From NCBI GenBank assembly GCA_964654945.1, contig CAZZLN010000004.1:18061-82060 (forward strand): DNA of 64,000 nt, read 5' to 3'. How positions within the stretch are numbered: the first letter of the stretch is position 1; every line of letters starts with the position of its first letter. The stretch comes from HGM11788 sp964654945. GTDB taxonomy: Bacteria; Bacillota; Clostridia; Lachnospirales; CAG-274. Made by a program: the position numbers and the translations under genes. Shown here piece by piece: positions 26,986-35,755 of this stretch. The notes under the pieces were generated by a model. That model worked only from the letters and a program-made list of their open reading frames with translations. It ran no database searches and had not been told where the DNA came from.

Positions 26986-28308
26986 TTAATCACAGGAGCC
27001 CTTTTCTTCACAGAATTCAACTTTCTTTCCATCAAGAATCATATTTGTAGTTCTTACTGCACACATTTTTCCGCACATTGAGCAAGAATGTCTTTCCTTT
27101 GGAGGAACACTTTCATAATATGCTCTTGCTTTTTCACCATCTACTGCAATTTCAAACATCTTATCCCAGTCAAGATTATGCCTTGCAACAGCCATTTCAT
27201 TATCCTTATCTCTTGCATGAGGAACTTTTTTTGCAATATCGGCTGCATGAGCTGCTATTTTGCTTGCTATAATTCCTTCTTTAACATCATTTGCATCAGG
27301 AAGTCTTAAATGTTCAGCAGGAGTTACATAGCAAAGAAAATCTGCACCGTTTGCTGCTGCAACAGCTCCGCCTATAGCTGAAGTAATATGGTCATAACCC
27401 GGGAAAATATCCGATACAAGAGGTCCTAAAACATAGAAAGGTGCATTATGGCATAATCTTTTCTGTATTTTCATATTAGCGGCTATTTCGTCCATAGCCA
27501 TATGCCCCGGTCCTTCTACCATAACCTGAACATCTTTTTCCCATGCTCTTTTTGTCAGATTACCAAGCTCAATTAACTCTCCAATCTGACCGGCATCTGT
27601 TGCATCGTCAATACAGCCGGGTCTTAAAGCATCACCAAGAGAAATAGTAACATCATACTTCCTGAGAATTTCAAGAACGTCATCATAATATTCAAAAAAC
27701 GGGTTTTCATTACCTGTCATTTCCATCCACGCAAAAAGAAGTGAGCCGCCTCTTGAAACAATATTCATCTGTCTTTTATCTCTCTTAAACCCTTCAACCG
27801 CTCTCCTGTTTATGCCTGCATGAATAGTCATAAAGTCTACACCTTCTTTAGCATGAGCCTCCACAACCTCAAGAAATTCCTTTGCCGTAATCTTCATTAA
27901 ATCTTTTTCAAGATACCCGATTGCATCATACATAGGAACTGTGCCAATCATAGCCGGTGAAATGGCAACCAGCTCTTTTCTGAAAGTATTTGTCTTTCCA
28001 TAGTTGCTAAGATCCATAATAGCCTCTGCACCATATTTTATAGCCATTTTTACCTTATCCATTTCCATTGTATAATCCTTGCAGTCACCTGAAATACCAA
28101 GGTTTACATTAATCTTTGTTTTAAGTCCTGCACCAATACCCTCAGGACTTAAAGCCTTATGATTAATATTTGCAGGAATACAAACCTGTCCTTCGGCAAC
28201 TAAAGCTCTTATTTCCTCAGGGGTTTTATATTCCTTTTGTGCTACTGTTTCCATTTCTTTTGTAATGATGCCCTGTTTTGCAGCATCCATCTGTGTTGCG
28301 TATGCCAT
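26986..28308 (-). CDS. thiC: Phosphomethylpyrimidine synthase ThiC
   Basis: 440 residues, the short anaerobe type. ThiC is a radical-SAM enzyme that turns aminoimidazole ribotide into HMP-phosphate for thiamine. Conserved blocks include MDLSNYGK, SLGDALRPG, VMVEGPGHMAMDEI and FPGYDHITSAIGGA. The C-terminal cluster motif reads CSMCGKMC, a CX2CX3C spacing, whereas the E. coli and B. subtilis type is CX2CX4C. GGAGG precedes the ATG. It follows thiD by 21 bases, under the same TPP riboswitch. Confidence 0.95.
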   Translation of the reverse strand: MAYATQMDAAKQGIITKEMETVAQKEYKTPEEIRALVAEGQVCIPANINHKALSPEGIGAGLKTKINVNLGISGDCKDYTMEMDKVKMAIKYGAEAIMDLSNYGKTNTFRKELVAISPAMIGTVPMYDAIGYLEKDLMKITAKEFLEVVEAHAKEGVDFMTIHAGINRRAVEGFKRDKRQMNIVSRGGSLLFAWMEMTGNENPFFEYYDDVLEILRKYDVTISLGDALRPGCIDDATDAGQIGELIELGNLTKRAWEKDVQVMVEGPGHMAMDEIAANMKIQKRLCHNAPFYVLGPLVSDIFPGYDHITSAIGGAVAAANGADFLCYVTPAEHLRLPDANDVKEGIIASKIAAHAADIAKKVPHARDKDNEMAVARHNLDWDKMFEIAVDGEKARAYYESVPPKERHSCSMCGKMCAVRTTNMILDGKKVEFCEEKGSCD

Positions 28309-28329
28309 AATTAATCCTCCTCATATAAT

Positions 28330-29118
28330 TTATTTTATATTAATTTTATAACAATGATTTATTGGTCCGCTACCTTTTCCTAAATTAAGACCGTCCATTA
28401 AAGCACCTGTAAGATAATCCTTTGCATTTTTGATACTCTGTTCATAGCTTAAACCAAGGGACAGATTGCAGGCAATTGCCGAGCTTAATGTGCAGCCTGT
28501 TCCATGGCTGTTGGGATTATCTATTTTTTTACCTTTAAATACATAAATTTCATTATCTTCACATAGTACATCTGTTGCTGTTTTGACACTATGCCCGCCT
28601 TTTACAAGAACATTGCAGCCATATTTCGCTTTTAGGCAGCCGGCAGCTTTTTTCATATCATCTAAATTTCTTATTTTTTCGCCTATTAACACTTCAGCCT
28701 CCGGAATATTAGGTGTAATAATATCAGCAATAGGAATGAGCTCTTTTTCGAGAGTTTCAACAGCATCTTTCTGCAAAAGAGGACTTCCGCTGGTAGACAC
28801 CATAACCGTATCCAATACAATGTTTTTAGCATTATATTCTATTAGCTTTTCAGCAATAATATGTATAAGCTCTGCTGATGAAACCATACCTATTTTTACT
28901 GCGTCAGGAAAAATATCAGTAAATATACAGTCAAGCTGTTTTTCAAGAAACTCAGCAGTGCTTTCAAAAACTCCGTATACTCCTGTTGTATTTTGAGCAG
29001 TCAAAGCAGTAATTGCACTCATACCATACATACCATGTGCTGTTATAGTCTTTATATCCGCCTGTATTCCTGCACCTCCGCTGCAGTCACTTCCTGCAAT
29101 AGTCAAAATTTTTTTCAT
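28330..29118 (-). CDS. thiD: Hydroxymethylpyrimidine/phosphomethylpyrimidine kinase
   Basis: 262 residues, ribokinase-like. It phosphorylates HMP and HMP-P to HMP-PP for thiamine synthesis. Motifs: AGSDCSGGAGIQADIKT at the start, SALTAQNT, VLDTVMVSTSGSPLL, and NPNSHGTGCTLSSAIA with the catalytic anion-hole aspartate region replaced by the usual GTGC signature. The start at 29118 follows AGGTGA. It is the first gene after the TPP riboswitch, with thiC behind it. Confidence 0.95.
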   Translation of the reverse strand: MKKILTIAGSDCSGGAGIQADIKTITAHGMYGMSAITALTAQNTTGVYGVFESTAEFLEKQLDCIFTDIFPDAVKIGMVSSAELIHIIAEKLIEYNAKNIVLDTVMVSTSGSPLLQKDAVETLEKELIPIADIITPNIPEAEVLIGEKIRNLDDMKKAAGCLKAKYGCNVLVKGGHSVKTATDVLCEDNEIYVFKGKKIDNPNSHGTGCTLSSAIACNLSLGLSYEQSIKNAKDYLTGALMDGLNLGKGSGPINHCYKINIK

Positions 29119-29130
29119 AAAAATCACCTA

Positions 29131-29256
29131 AAATAAAATGCTTTGGCGGACCAAAGCATTTGAATTATAATAACAACCTTGCTCCCTACTACGGTATTAA
29201 CCGACAGGTTCAAAGGGTCGAAATAAAAATTCCTCTCAACATAAAATGTTCCCCTG
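29131..29256 (-). promoter_or_regulatory. TPP riboswitch with terminator, upstream of thiD-thiC
   Basis: The minus strand carries the thi-box aptamer (~29174-29256): GGGGAACATT, TTGAGAGG, GACCCTTTGAACCTG, GGTTAATACCG and GTAGGGAGCAAGG, all in order. The expression platform is a terminator, AATGCTTTGG-TCCG-CCAAAGCATT then a T-rich tract (29131-29162). TPP binding should stop transcription before thiD. Confidence 0.96.
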
Positions 29257-29274
29257 CAAAAATATTTACTTGTA

Positions 29275-29306
29275 AGTAGTATACTACTATTATTTTGAAA
29301 TGTCAA
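29275..29306 (-). promoter_or_regulatory. Promoter of the thiD-thiC leader
   Basis: Minus strand TTGACA (29301-29306), 17 bases, TATACT (29278-29283). The -10 lies inside a perfect 14-base palindrome AGTAGTATACTACT (29275-29288). The -35 touches the stop region of the upstream kinase gene. Confidence 0.85.
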
Positions 29307-30881
29307 TTATTTATTAGGCTCTTTCTCTTTATTTTTCTCTTTATTTTTGTCACCATATGAATAGTTATAGATATATTTATAACGATAGTTGGTCTTTTTG
29401 TAAATGCCGCTGTCATAATTAATAGAATTAACTACTACGCCGAGAATATCTGAATCAGTAAAGTTTATACTTTCAATTGTTCTTTCAATCTGGTCAAAAG
29501 TAGTAATTCCCTGTCTTGCAACAAGTATAACACCTGCTGTATACTTTGATAAAATAAGGGCATCAGATACAATATTAATAGGCGATGTGTCTATGATAAC
29601 ATAATCATAAAGACCTGATACCTTTTCAACAAAAGCTGCCATTTTCTCTGATGTCAGCATCTGTGATGGATTTGGAGGCATTGGTCCTGAAGTGACAACA
29701 TCTGTATTTCCGCTTACATTTCTTTTTACTGTATCTTCAAATTTGCTCATACCGCTTAATATAGTAGAAAGACCTTTATCATTTTTAAGCTTAAAAAACT
29801 TATGCTGAGTAGGACGTCTTAAATCTGCATCAATAATAAGAACCTTTGATTCTGTTTCTCCGATTGCAATTGCCAGATTAGCTGCTGAGGTAGACTTACC
29901 TTCTCCTGAAACAGAACTGCTTATGATAGCAACATTACTTTTGTTTGTTGACAATGTAAAAAGCAAATTGGTTCTGAAAGTATTGTAAGCCTCAGTAACA
30001 ATAAACGGAACACCTGCATTTTCTATGGTAAAGTGCATATTTTTTTCGGCATCAGGGTCTTTTTTAATTTTGTATTTTATCCTTGCCAGCAGACCTGTTT
30101 TATTTGCTTTATTATTATTTCCGCCTGTAACATCATAGTATGGAATTTCTGCAAGCATAGGCAAATCATATCTGGCTTTTATTACCTCACCATTGTTTAT
30201 AGTATTGTCAAGGATATATCTTAAATAAATAATTATTATTGCTAAGAGCATGCCTGCAAGAGCACCTGCTTTTGACATATTAGGAACATTGGAACCATCA
30301 GAATATTTAGGAACCTTTGGCTGTCCTACAGTTTCAACAGAACCGGCTCCAACAACTCTAATAAGCACCTCCGGTGCACATTCTGTAATAAAGGTACACA
30401 TATCAGTTGAAAGAATAGGGTCAGGTGTTGTAACGGACACCTGTAAAAGCTCTGTTTCATTAACCTGTTCAAATAAAATTTTATCTTTTATACTGTAATC
30501 CTCAATTTTTAAATTGCCCTCATCATCAGTATTTATTGCAAAATACTTTTGAAGTTCTTCTACAGGGTATTTTTCAAGAAGCTTATCTCCGACACTTTCC
30601 ATAACTACATCATTTTCAAGAATAGCAATATATGTTTCTGCAATAATCTGTGCCGCAGTAAGGTCATTTGCACTTAAAGAATCCATAGAGGTCTTATTTG
30701 TGGTATTTTTAACATATAAAGATGCTGAAGTTGTATATGTGGGCACTTCTGTTGTTTTTGCATATATGTACATACCAACATATCCTATAACGCCAAGAAG
30801 TATTATAAACCATATATTATGCAGCATAACAAAAAATATTTCTTTAATATTTATCATTTGTTCTTCATTGTTTTTATTCAT
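29307..30881 (-). CDS. Polysaccharide tyrosine autokinase (Wzz/CpsC-CpsD fusion)
   Basis: 524 residues: Wzz-type chain-length domain with membrane segments at ~20-40 and ~208-228, then a cytoplasmic BY-kinase domain with Walker A SGEGKSTSAANLA (~330), Walker A' VLIIDADLRRP and Walker B VIIDTSP. The C-terminus has a tyrosine cluster (seven Tyr within YKKTNYRYKYIYNYSYG) for autophosphorylation and a Lys/Glu-rich tail. Such kinases control capsule or exopolysaccharide polymerisation. GGAGG precedes the ATG. No glycosyltransferases, flippase or polymerase are adjacent, so it is isolated from its usual locus. Confidence 0.93.
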   Translation of the reverse strand: MNKNNEEQMINIKEIFFVMLHNIWFIILLGVIGYVGMYIYAKTTEVPTYTTSASLYVKNTTNKTSMDSLSANDLTAAQIIAETYIAILENDVVMESVGDKLLEKYPVEELQKYFAINTDDEGNLKIEDYSIKDKILFEQVNETELLQVSVTTPDPILSTDMCTFITECAPEVLIRVVGAGSVETVGQPKVPKYSDGSNVPNMSKAGALAGMLLAIIIIYLRYILDNTINNGEVIKARYDLPMLAEIPYYDVTGGNNNKANKTGLLARIKYKIKKDPDAEKNMHFTIENAGVPFIVTEAYNTFRTNLLFTLSTNKSNVAIISSSVSGEGKSTSAANLAIAIGETESKVLIIDADLRRPTQHKFFKLKNDKGLSTILSGMSKFEDTVKRNVSGNTDVVTSGPMPPNPSQMLTSEKMAAFVEKVSGLYDYVIIDTSPINIVSDALILSKYTAGVILVARQGITTFDQIERTIESINFTDSDILGVVVNSINYDSGIYKKTNYRYKYIYNYSYGDKNKEKNKEKEPNK

Positions 30882-30899
30882 TTTATTTTACCTCCGAAA

Positions 30900-31085
30900 C
30901 TAATTATAATATTTAACAGCTTTTGCAGGATTGCCTGCTGCAATGCAGTTGTCAGGTATTTTTCCGCAAACAACACTTCCTGCCCCTATTGTAACATTGT
31001 CACCCATTACGCTGCCCTTTAATATCAAACAATTACAGCCTATAAACACATTCTGCCAATCGCTGCAGACTTTATTCTCATACAT
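30900..31085 (-). pseudogene. Remnant of a hexapeptide-repeat acyltransferase
   Basis: 61 codons encode only the C-terminal coil of a left-handed beta-helix acetyltransferase: VFIGCNCLILKGSVMGDNVTIGAGSVV then IPDNCIAAGNPAKAVK, the classic family ending. Complete enzymes have at least 110 further residues; none are found upstream in any frame. The ATG has no good ribosome-binding site. It lies 18 bases before the tyrosine-kinase gene and is likely the trace of a lost exopolysaccharide gene. Confidence 0.75.
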
Positions 31086-31143
31086 TAATAAATTTTCTCA
31101 TAAAGCTTACCCACTGTATACATTTGTTTATAACATCTTTGAC

Positions 31144-31172
31144 ATTATAACACATCATAAAATAAAAGTAAA
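31144..31172 (-). promoter_or_regulatory. Promoter upstream of the acyltransferase remnant and tyrosine kinase
   Basis: Minus strand TTTACT (31167-31172), 17 bases, TATAAT (31144-31149). It now probably serves the kinase gene through the ~240-base remnant region. Confidence 0.65.
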
Positions 31173-31288
31173 TATATTTCAGCGGACAAATCACAGCAAA
31201 GTCACAGTTTATTATAAAAATTACACAAATAATTTAGTAAGCTATGCCGTCATTATATACGGTTTTTCTTTATATTCCCTTTATTAAT

Positions 31289-31813
31289 CTATGAATTAGC
31301 CCTAGTTAAAATAAAATTTTTAAAAACAAAATAACAAATTATGCCATCAGCAACACCTAAAACCGCACCTCCTAAAACATCTGTAGGAAAATGCACATAA
31401 AGATACATCCTTGAAAAGCCTATTAAAGCTGCAAATATTAATGAAACTGTACCCCATTTCCTATTCCACATAAAAATTGACATTGCCCAGGCAAAAGCTG
31501 AATATGTATGTCCTGATGGGAATGAACTGCCCTTTGGTGTTGGTATAAGCAAATCAACTCTATTTATTTCATAAGGTCTTAATCTTTCTAAAGCAGGCTT
31601 TATAATCATATTCCCGCTTATCTGCATTATTATAAGAGCAGCAACACAGGTTAATCCGATTTTTCTGTATTTTCTGCTGCATAAAAGAATAAATGTTGCT
31701 GCAATACATATATACCCGTTATTATTAAGAGACGATATAAAAATCATAATACTATCTAAAATATTATTATGAAATCGTGCTATATAATTAAGCATACCAA
31801 ATTCCCATGACAT
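31289..31813 (-). CDS. PAP2 family membrane phosphatase
   Basis: 174 residues with about five to six membrane segments. The three phosphatase motifs are present: KPALERLRP, PSGHTYSAF and SRMYLYVHFPTDVLGG. Members dephosphorylate undecaprenyl pyrophosphate, phosphatidylglycerol phosphate or phosphatidic acid; which applies here cannot be told. AGGTGA precedes the ATG. A 16-base palindrome lies just upstream. Confidence 0.9.
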   Translation of the reverse strand: MSWEFGMLNYIARFHNNILDSIMIFISSLNNNGYICIAATFILLCSRKYRKIGLTCVAALIIMQISGNMIIKPALERLRPYEINRVDLLIPTPKGSSFPSGHTYSAFAWAMSIFMWNRKWGTVSLIFAALIGFSRMYLYVHFPTDVLGGAVLGVADGIICYFVFKNFILTRANS

Positions 31814-31854
31814 AAAATCACCTATTAAAGAGTTTATTAATATTTTATTATATT

Positions 31855-31870
31855 GTCAATAATTATTGAC
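31855..31870. promoter_or_regulatory. Perfect 16-base palindrome upstream of the PAP2 gene
   Basis: GTCAATAATTATTGAC lies about 40 bases before the PAP2 ATG. On the minus strand its right half supplies TTGACA, which with TAAACT 17 bases on could be the promoter. An operator over the -35 is possible. The rest of 31814-31998 shows no other signal. Confidence 0.4.
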
Positions 31871-31998
31871 TTTTTATTCAAAATTAATAAAATGAATGGT
31901 CAAAGAAACTACGGAAATATAATTTTTATACTTAAATTTGTTTCAAAACAGGTTACCTTATCATTTTATAATATTTATATTTTTTAAAAATACAAATT

Positions 31999-32871
31999 TT
32001 AAACAAGATTTTTTATTCCATCACAAATTCTTTTTGCAACCACAGGGTTATTCATCGTATAAATATGGACACCATCAACATCATTAGCAATTAAATCTAC
32101 AATCTGATTAATAGTGTAGGCTATGCCTGCATCAAAAAGAGCCGCTTTATTGTTTTCATATTTATTTAAAATTTTACGGAATTTTTCAGGAAGTGATGCA
32201 CCGCACATATTTACCATTCTTTCAATCTGAGCTTTATTGGTAACAGGCATTACCCCTGCATCAACAGACACATTAATACCTGCAATTCTTGTTTTCTCAT
32301 AAAAACTGTAAAATATATCATTGTCAAAAAACAGCTGTGATACTAAGTGGTCAACGCCTGCATCTACCTTTCTTTTAAGATTATGAATATCGGTAATTGC
32401 ATCAGGTGCTTCAAGGTGGGTTTCGGGATAGCAGCCACCGCTGATACTAAAATTCCCCTGTGACTTAATAAACTCCACAAGCTCATTTGCATATTTAAAA
32501 TCATTCTTCATTGGAATATCAGGATTTTTGTCACCACGAAGCGCCAGAATATTTTCAATGCCCAAATCTTCAAGCTGATTTAATATTCTGCTTATTTCAC
32601 TTTTATCATAATGCAAACAAGTAAGATGTACTAAAGGCTCAATGCCATAATTATTCTTTATCTTTTTCGCAATTTCCACAGTTTTGTTGTCTACAGTACT
32701 TCCCCCTGCACCAAATGTGACACTTATAAAATCAGGATTAAGATTACACAATAATCCAAGGGTTTCATCAATATTTTTAAGTGCCTCTTCTTTTTTGGGA
32801 GGGAAAATTTCAAATGAAAGAACAGGTTTATTTTCCTTTTTTTTAGCCTTAAATATTTCCGGTATTTTCAT
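31999..32871 (-). CDS. metF: 5,10-methylenetetrahydrofolate reductase
   Basis: 290 residues, full length for the bacterial FAD enzyme that makes 5-methyl-THF for methionine or acetyl-CoA synthesis. Motifs: SFEIFPPKKEE, ISVTFGAGGST, HLTCLHYDKSEI, NILALRGDKNPD, QLFFDNDIFYSF and DGVHIYTMN. Its ATG lies 23 bases inside the end of engB, with AAAGGAG in the engB coding sequence as its binding site. Confidence 0.95.
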   Translation of the reverse strand: MKIPEIFKAKKKENKPVLSFEIFPPKKEEALKNIDETLGLLCNLNPDFISVTFGAGGSTVDNKTVEIAKKIKNNYGIEPLVHLTCLHYDKSEISRILNQLEDLGIENILALRGDKNPDIPMKNDFKYANELVEFIKSQGNFSISGGCYPETHLEAPDAITDIHNLKRKVDAGVDHLVSQLFFDNDIFYSFYEKTRIAGINVSVDAGVMPVTNKAQIERMVNMCGASLPEKFRKILNKYENNKAALFDAGIAYTINQIVDLIANDVDGVHIYTMNNPVVAKRICDGIKNLV

Positions 32872-33496
32872 AATTATCTCCTTTATTATACTTATTAATT
32901 TTCATATTATCTATTTCCGTAATAGCATCAATTATGCTCCAAAGCTCCTCTCTTCCGCTTTTAGTTTCACTGCTGAAAGATATAAGTACATCTCCTTTTT
33001 TCAACTGAAAAGCCTTTCTAAGCATTGATGTATGTTTCTGAAGCTGACTTCTTTTTAATTTATCGGATTTTGTAGCCGCAATAATAATATTGTAACCATA
33101 ATGTTTAAGCCAGTTATACATCATTCTGTCATTTTCGCCGGGCTCGTGACGAATATCAACAAGCATTATTATAGCTCTTAACTCCTCTCTTTTAAGGAGA
33201 TAATTTTCTATCATTTTGCCCCATTTTTCAATTTCTGACTTCGCAGCTCTTGCATATCCATATCCGGGTAAATCTACAAGATATATTTTTTCTTCTACAT
33301 CATAAAAATTAATTGTTCGTGTCTTGCCCGGATTTTGACTTGTTCTTGCAAGCCTTTTTCTGTTAAGCATTGTATTTATAAGGGAGCTTTTGCCTACATT
33401 TGATTTTCCCACAAAGGCAACCTCAGGACGACCATCCGTCGGATACTGCTCTTTTTTAACTGCAACAGCAGCTAATGATACATTATTTACATTCAT
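32849..33496 (-). CDS. engB: Ribosome biogenesis GTPase EngB (YsxC/YihA)
   Basis: 215 residues, slightly longer than the usual ~195 because of a Lys/Asn-rich tail that overlaps metF. G1 GKSNVGKSS, G3 DLPGYG, G4 ATKSDKL and G5 region SFSSETKSG are intact. The protein acts in late assembly of the 50S subunit. It has its own promoter directly behind the r-protein cluster terminator. Confidence 0.96.
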   Translation of the reverse strand: MNVNNVSLAAVAVKKEQYPTDGRPEVAFVGKSNVGKSSLINTMLNRKRLARTSQNPGKTRTINFYDVEEKIYLVDLPGYGYARAAKSEIEKWGKMIENYLLKREELRAIIMLVDIRHEPGENDRMMYNWLKHYGYNIIIAATKSDKLKRSQLQKHTSMLRKAFQLKKGDVLISFSSETKSGREELWSIIDAITEIDNMKINKYNKGDNYENTGNI

Positions 33497-33525
33497 TGGC
33501 TTTCTCCTTTTGCTTTATTAATACT

Positions 33526-33554
33526 ATTATAATTAAATTTGAAATAAAGGTCAA
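33526..33554 (-). promoter_or_regulatory. Promoter of engB-metF
   Basis: Minus strand TTGACC (33549-33554), 17 bases, TATAAT (33526-33531), about 30 bases before the engB ATG. Confidence 0.85.
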
Positions 33555-33564
33555 CAAAATATAT

Positions 33565-33600
33565 TAAAAAAGAGCTGTTGCAAATCACAACAGCTCTTAA
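33565..33600 (-). terminator. Terminator of the ribosomal protein cluster (after rplQ)
   Basis: Minus-strand stem AGAGCTGTTG (33588-33597) with CAACAGCTCT (33571-33580), 7-base loop, then a run of six T. Confidence 0.93.
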
Positions 33601-33607
33601 AATCAAA

Positions 33608-34084
33608 TTAGATTAATTCGATGATAACTTCTTCAGCACCATCACCACGTCTTGCACCAAGCTTAACTATTCTGGTATAACCACCATTTCTTTCTGCGTA
33701 CTTTGGAGCAATTTCGTCAAATAACTTATTAGCCATATTTACTGTAGTAGTGTTAGCTCTTTTCTTTCTGCCGTCAGCAGGAACTTCAACTACAGGATAA
33801 AGAACACTTAAAATCTTTCTTCTGGCATTTAGACGGCTAGGACTATCTTTTTTAATAGTCTTTTGGAAAGTTTCATTGCCCTTTTTGCAATCTACAGTAA
33901 CTTCTTCAAAGTTATCCCTTTCCTTTACAGCAAGAGTTATTAACTTTTCTGTTATGCTTCTGATTTCCTTAGCCTTAGAAACAGTTGTCTTAATCTTTCC
34001 ATGGTATAATAAATTAGTTACCTGGTTACGTAATAAAGCCTTTCTCTGGCTAGATGTACGGCCAAGCTTTCTATATTCAGCCAT
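33608..34084 (-). CDS. rplQ: 50S ribosomal protein L17
   Basis: 158 residues: YRKLGRTSSQRKALLRN and the C-terminal YTRIVKLGARRGDGAEEVIIELI are diagnostic. The family is ~115-125 residues in Bacillus; the extra ~40 residues lie in the middle (~55-85, Lys/Asn/Thr-rich), an insertion also seen in other Clostridia. L17 lies at the peptide exit side of the 50S subunit. Last gene of the cluster. Confidence 0.97.
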   Translation of the reverse strand: MAEYRKLGRTSSQRKALLRNQVTNLLYHGKIKTTVSKAKEIRSITEKLITLAVKERDNFEEVTVDCKKGNETFQKTIKKDSPSRLNARRKILSVLYPVVEVPADGRKKRANTTTVNMANKLFDEIAPKYAERNGGYTRIVKLGARRGDGAEEVIIELI

Positions 34085-34101
34085 TGCTAATCCTCCTTAA
34101 A

Positions 34102-35055
34102 TCAATCGTCACTTGGACTTAATGATAATCCAAGCTCTGCCAATTTATTAAGCACTTCCTCTAAAGACTTACGTCCAAGATTACGTACTTTCATCATATC
34201 ATCTTCTGTCTTGTTTGCTAAATCCTCAACAGTGTTGATGCCTGCTCTCTTTAAGCAGTTATAAGAACGAACAGAAAGGTCGAGTTCTTCAATAGTCATT
34301 TCAAGGACCTTTTCCTTTGTGCCAACTTCTTTTTCAACGAGGATTTCAGCATTCTTAGCACTGTCAGATAAATCTACAAATAAGTTAAGATGTTCATTTA
34401 AAATCTTAGCACCTAAACTAACAGCATCATCAGGAGTAATTGTGCCGTCAGTCCATACCTCAAATGTAAGCTTATCATAATCAGTAATTTGTCCCACTCT
34501 TGTATCTTCCACCTTGAAGTTTACACGTCTGACAGGAGTATAGAGTGAGTCAACAGGAATCATTCTAAGTGGTTGGTCAGCTCTCTTATTTTTAGAAGCT
34601 TCTACATAGCCACGTCCCTTTGTTATAGTGATTTCCATAAAAAGCTTGCTGTCAGCACCACCGCTTAAAGTAGCGATATGCAATTCGGGATTAAGTACTT
34701 CAATATCTGAATCAAACTTAATATCCTTAGCCTTAACCTCACAGTCACCGGATGCATCAATATATGCCATCTTAGGTTCCGGGCTATCACTTGTATTCTT
34801 AATTGCAAGATTTTTAAGGTTTAAGATTATTTCAGTTACATCCTCCTTAACACCCGGAATAGTGCTAAATTCATGGAGAACGCCATCAATCTTTACATTG
34901 CTTACAGCAGCACCGGGTAATGAAGATAAAAGTATTCTTCTAAGGGAGTTCCCCAAGGTAGTACCATATCCTCTTTCTAAAGGCTCTACTACAAAGCAAC
35001 CGTAAGTTTCATTTTTTTCTGTAATTTCAATACGAGGTTTTTCAAATTCAAACAC
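34102..35055 (-). CDS. rpoA: RNA polymerase alpha subunit
   Basis: 317 residues: N-terminal assembly domain (~1-230; LERGYGTTLGNSLRRILLSSLPG) and C-terminal domain (~245-317; ELDLSVRSYNCLKRAGINTVEDL, LGRKSLEEV) that touches UP elements and activators. The start is GTG at 35055, with AGGAGG 10 bases upstream. Lies between rpsD and rplQ as in other Firmicutes. Confidence 0.97.
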   Translation of the reverse strand: MFEFEKPRIEITEKNETYGCFVVEPLERGYGTTLGNSLRRILLSSLPGAAVSNVKIDGVLHEFSTIPGVKEDVTEIILNLKNLAIKNTSDSPEPKMAYIDASGDCEVKAKDIKFDSDIEVLNPELHIATLSGGADSKLFMEITITKGRGYVEASKNKRADQPLRMIPVDSLYTPVRRVNFKVEDTRVGQITDYDKLTFEVWTDGTITPDDAVSLGAKILNEHLNLFVDLSDSAKNAEILVEKEVGTKEKVLEMTIEELDLSVRSYNCLKRAGINTVEDLANKTEDDMMKVRNLGRKSLEEVLNKLAELGLSLSPSDD

Positions 35056-35130
35056 TCAGCCCCAACCTCCTTAATAGTTATCTTATTTCCTACTCCAAGT
35101 AAATAAATATTTATCAAAATAGTATTTTTA

Positions 35131-35721
35131 TTACTTAGAATATAACTCGACAATAAGAGTTTCGTTAACAGGTAAATCTAACTGTTCTCTCTTAGGAAGA
35201 GCATTAATGCTGCCCTTTAAGTTTTCTTGGTCAGCAGATAACCATTCAGGTACAATACGAGAAGAAGTTACATCAAGAACATTCTTAAATCTCTGTAAAT
35301 CCTTCTTAGATTCCTTAATTTCAATAACATCTCCAACCTTTAACTGAATAGATGGAATGTTAGCTTTCTTGCCATTTACTGTAACTAAGTTATGTCTTAC
35401 AACCTGTCTGGCTTCTTTTCTGGTACGACCATAACCTAATCTATATACAACATTATCAAGTCTGAGTTCAAGAAGCATAAGTAAGTTTTCACCGGCGATA
35501 CCCTGCATCTTTTCAGCTTTCTTATAGTAGTTTCTGAACTGCTTTTCAAGAACACCATAGATGAACTTAACCTTCTGCTTTTCCTTTAACTGCATACCAT
35601 ATTCACTTAACTTACGCATATTTCTCTTACGTCTGCCTAACTTCTTAGAAGAACCAAGAACAGCAGGCTCAATGCCTAAGTATCTACATCTTTTAATGAT
35701 AGGACCAATCTCTCTAGCCAT
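35131..35721 (-). CDS. rpsD: 30S ribosomal protein S4
   Basis: 196 residues. The N-terminus (MAREIGPIIKRCRYLGIEP) lacks the four-cysteine zinc site of the longer form, so this is the zinc-free variant. Conserved: YGMQLKEKQKVKFIYGVLEKQFRNYY and the S4 RNA-binding domain (LELRLDNVVYRLGYGRTRKEARQVVRHN). S4 starts 30S assembly and often represses its own mRNA. In Bacillus rpsD is elsewhere; here it sits in the alpha operon. Confidence 0.97.
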   Translation of the reverse strand: MAREIGPIIKRCRYLGIEPAVLGSSKKLGRRKRNMRKLSEYGMQLKEKQKVKFIYGVLEKQFRNYYKKAEKMQGIAGENLLMLLELRLDNVVYRLGYGRTRKEARQVVRHNLVTVNGKKANIPSIQLKVGDVIEIKESKKDLQRFKNVLDVTSSRIVPEWLSADQENLKGSINALPKREQLDLPVNETLIVELYSK

Positions 35722-35755
35722 TAAACAGTACCTCCAATATATATTTCAATCCGAA

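Larger units (their letters stand above)
30882..31288 (-). other. Intergenic stretch with an acyltransferase remnant and a promoter
   Basis: The part nearest the kinase gene is the hexapeptide-acyltransferase fragment (30900-31085). Upstream of it is a sigma-A promoter (31144-31172). The rest (31173-31288) is AT-rich with nothing recognisable. Confidence 0.6.

Noticed and set aside
35056..35130. AT-rich inverted sequence between rpsD and rpoA
   Set aside because: Arms have several mismatches and consist only of A and T; not distinguishable from chance.
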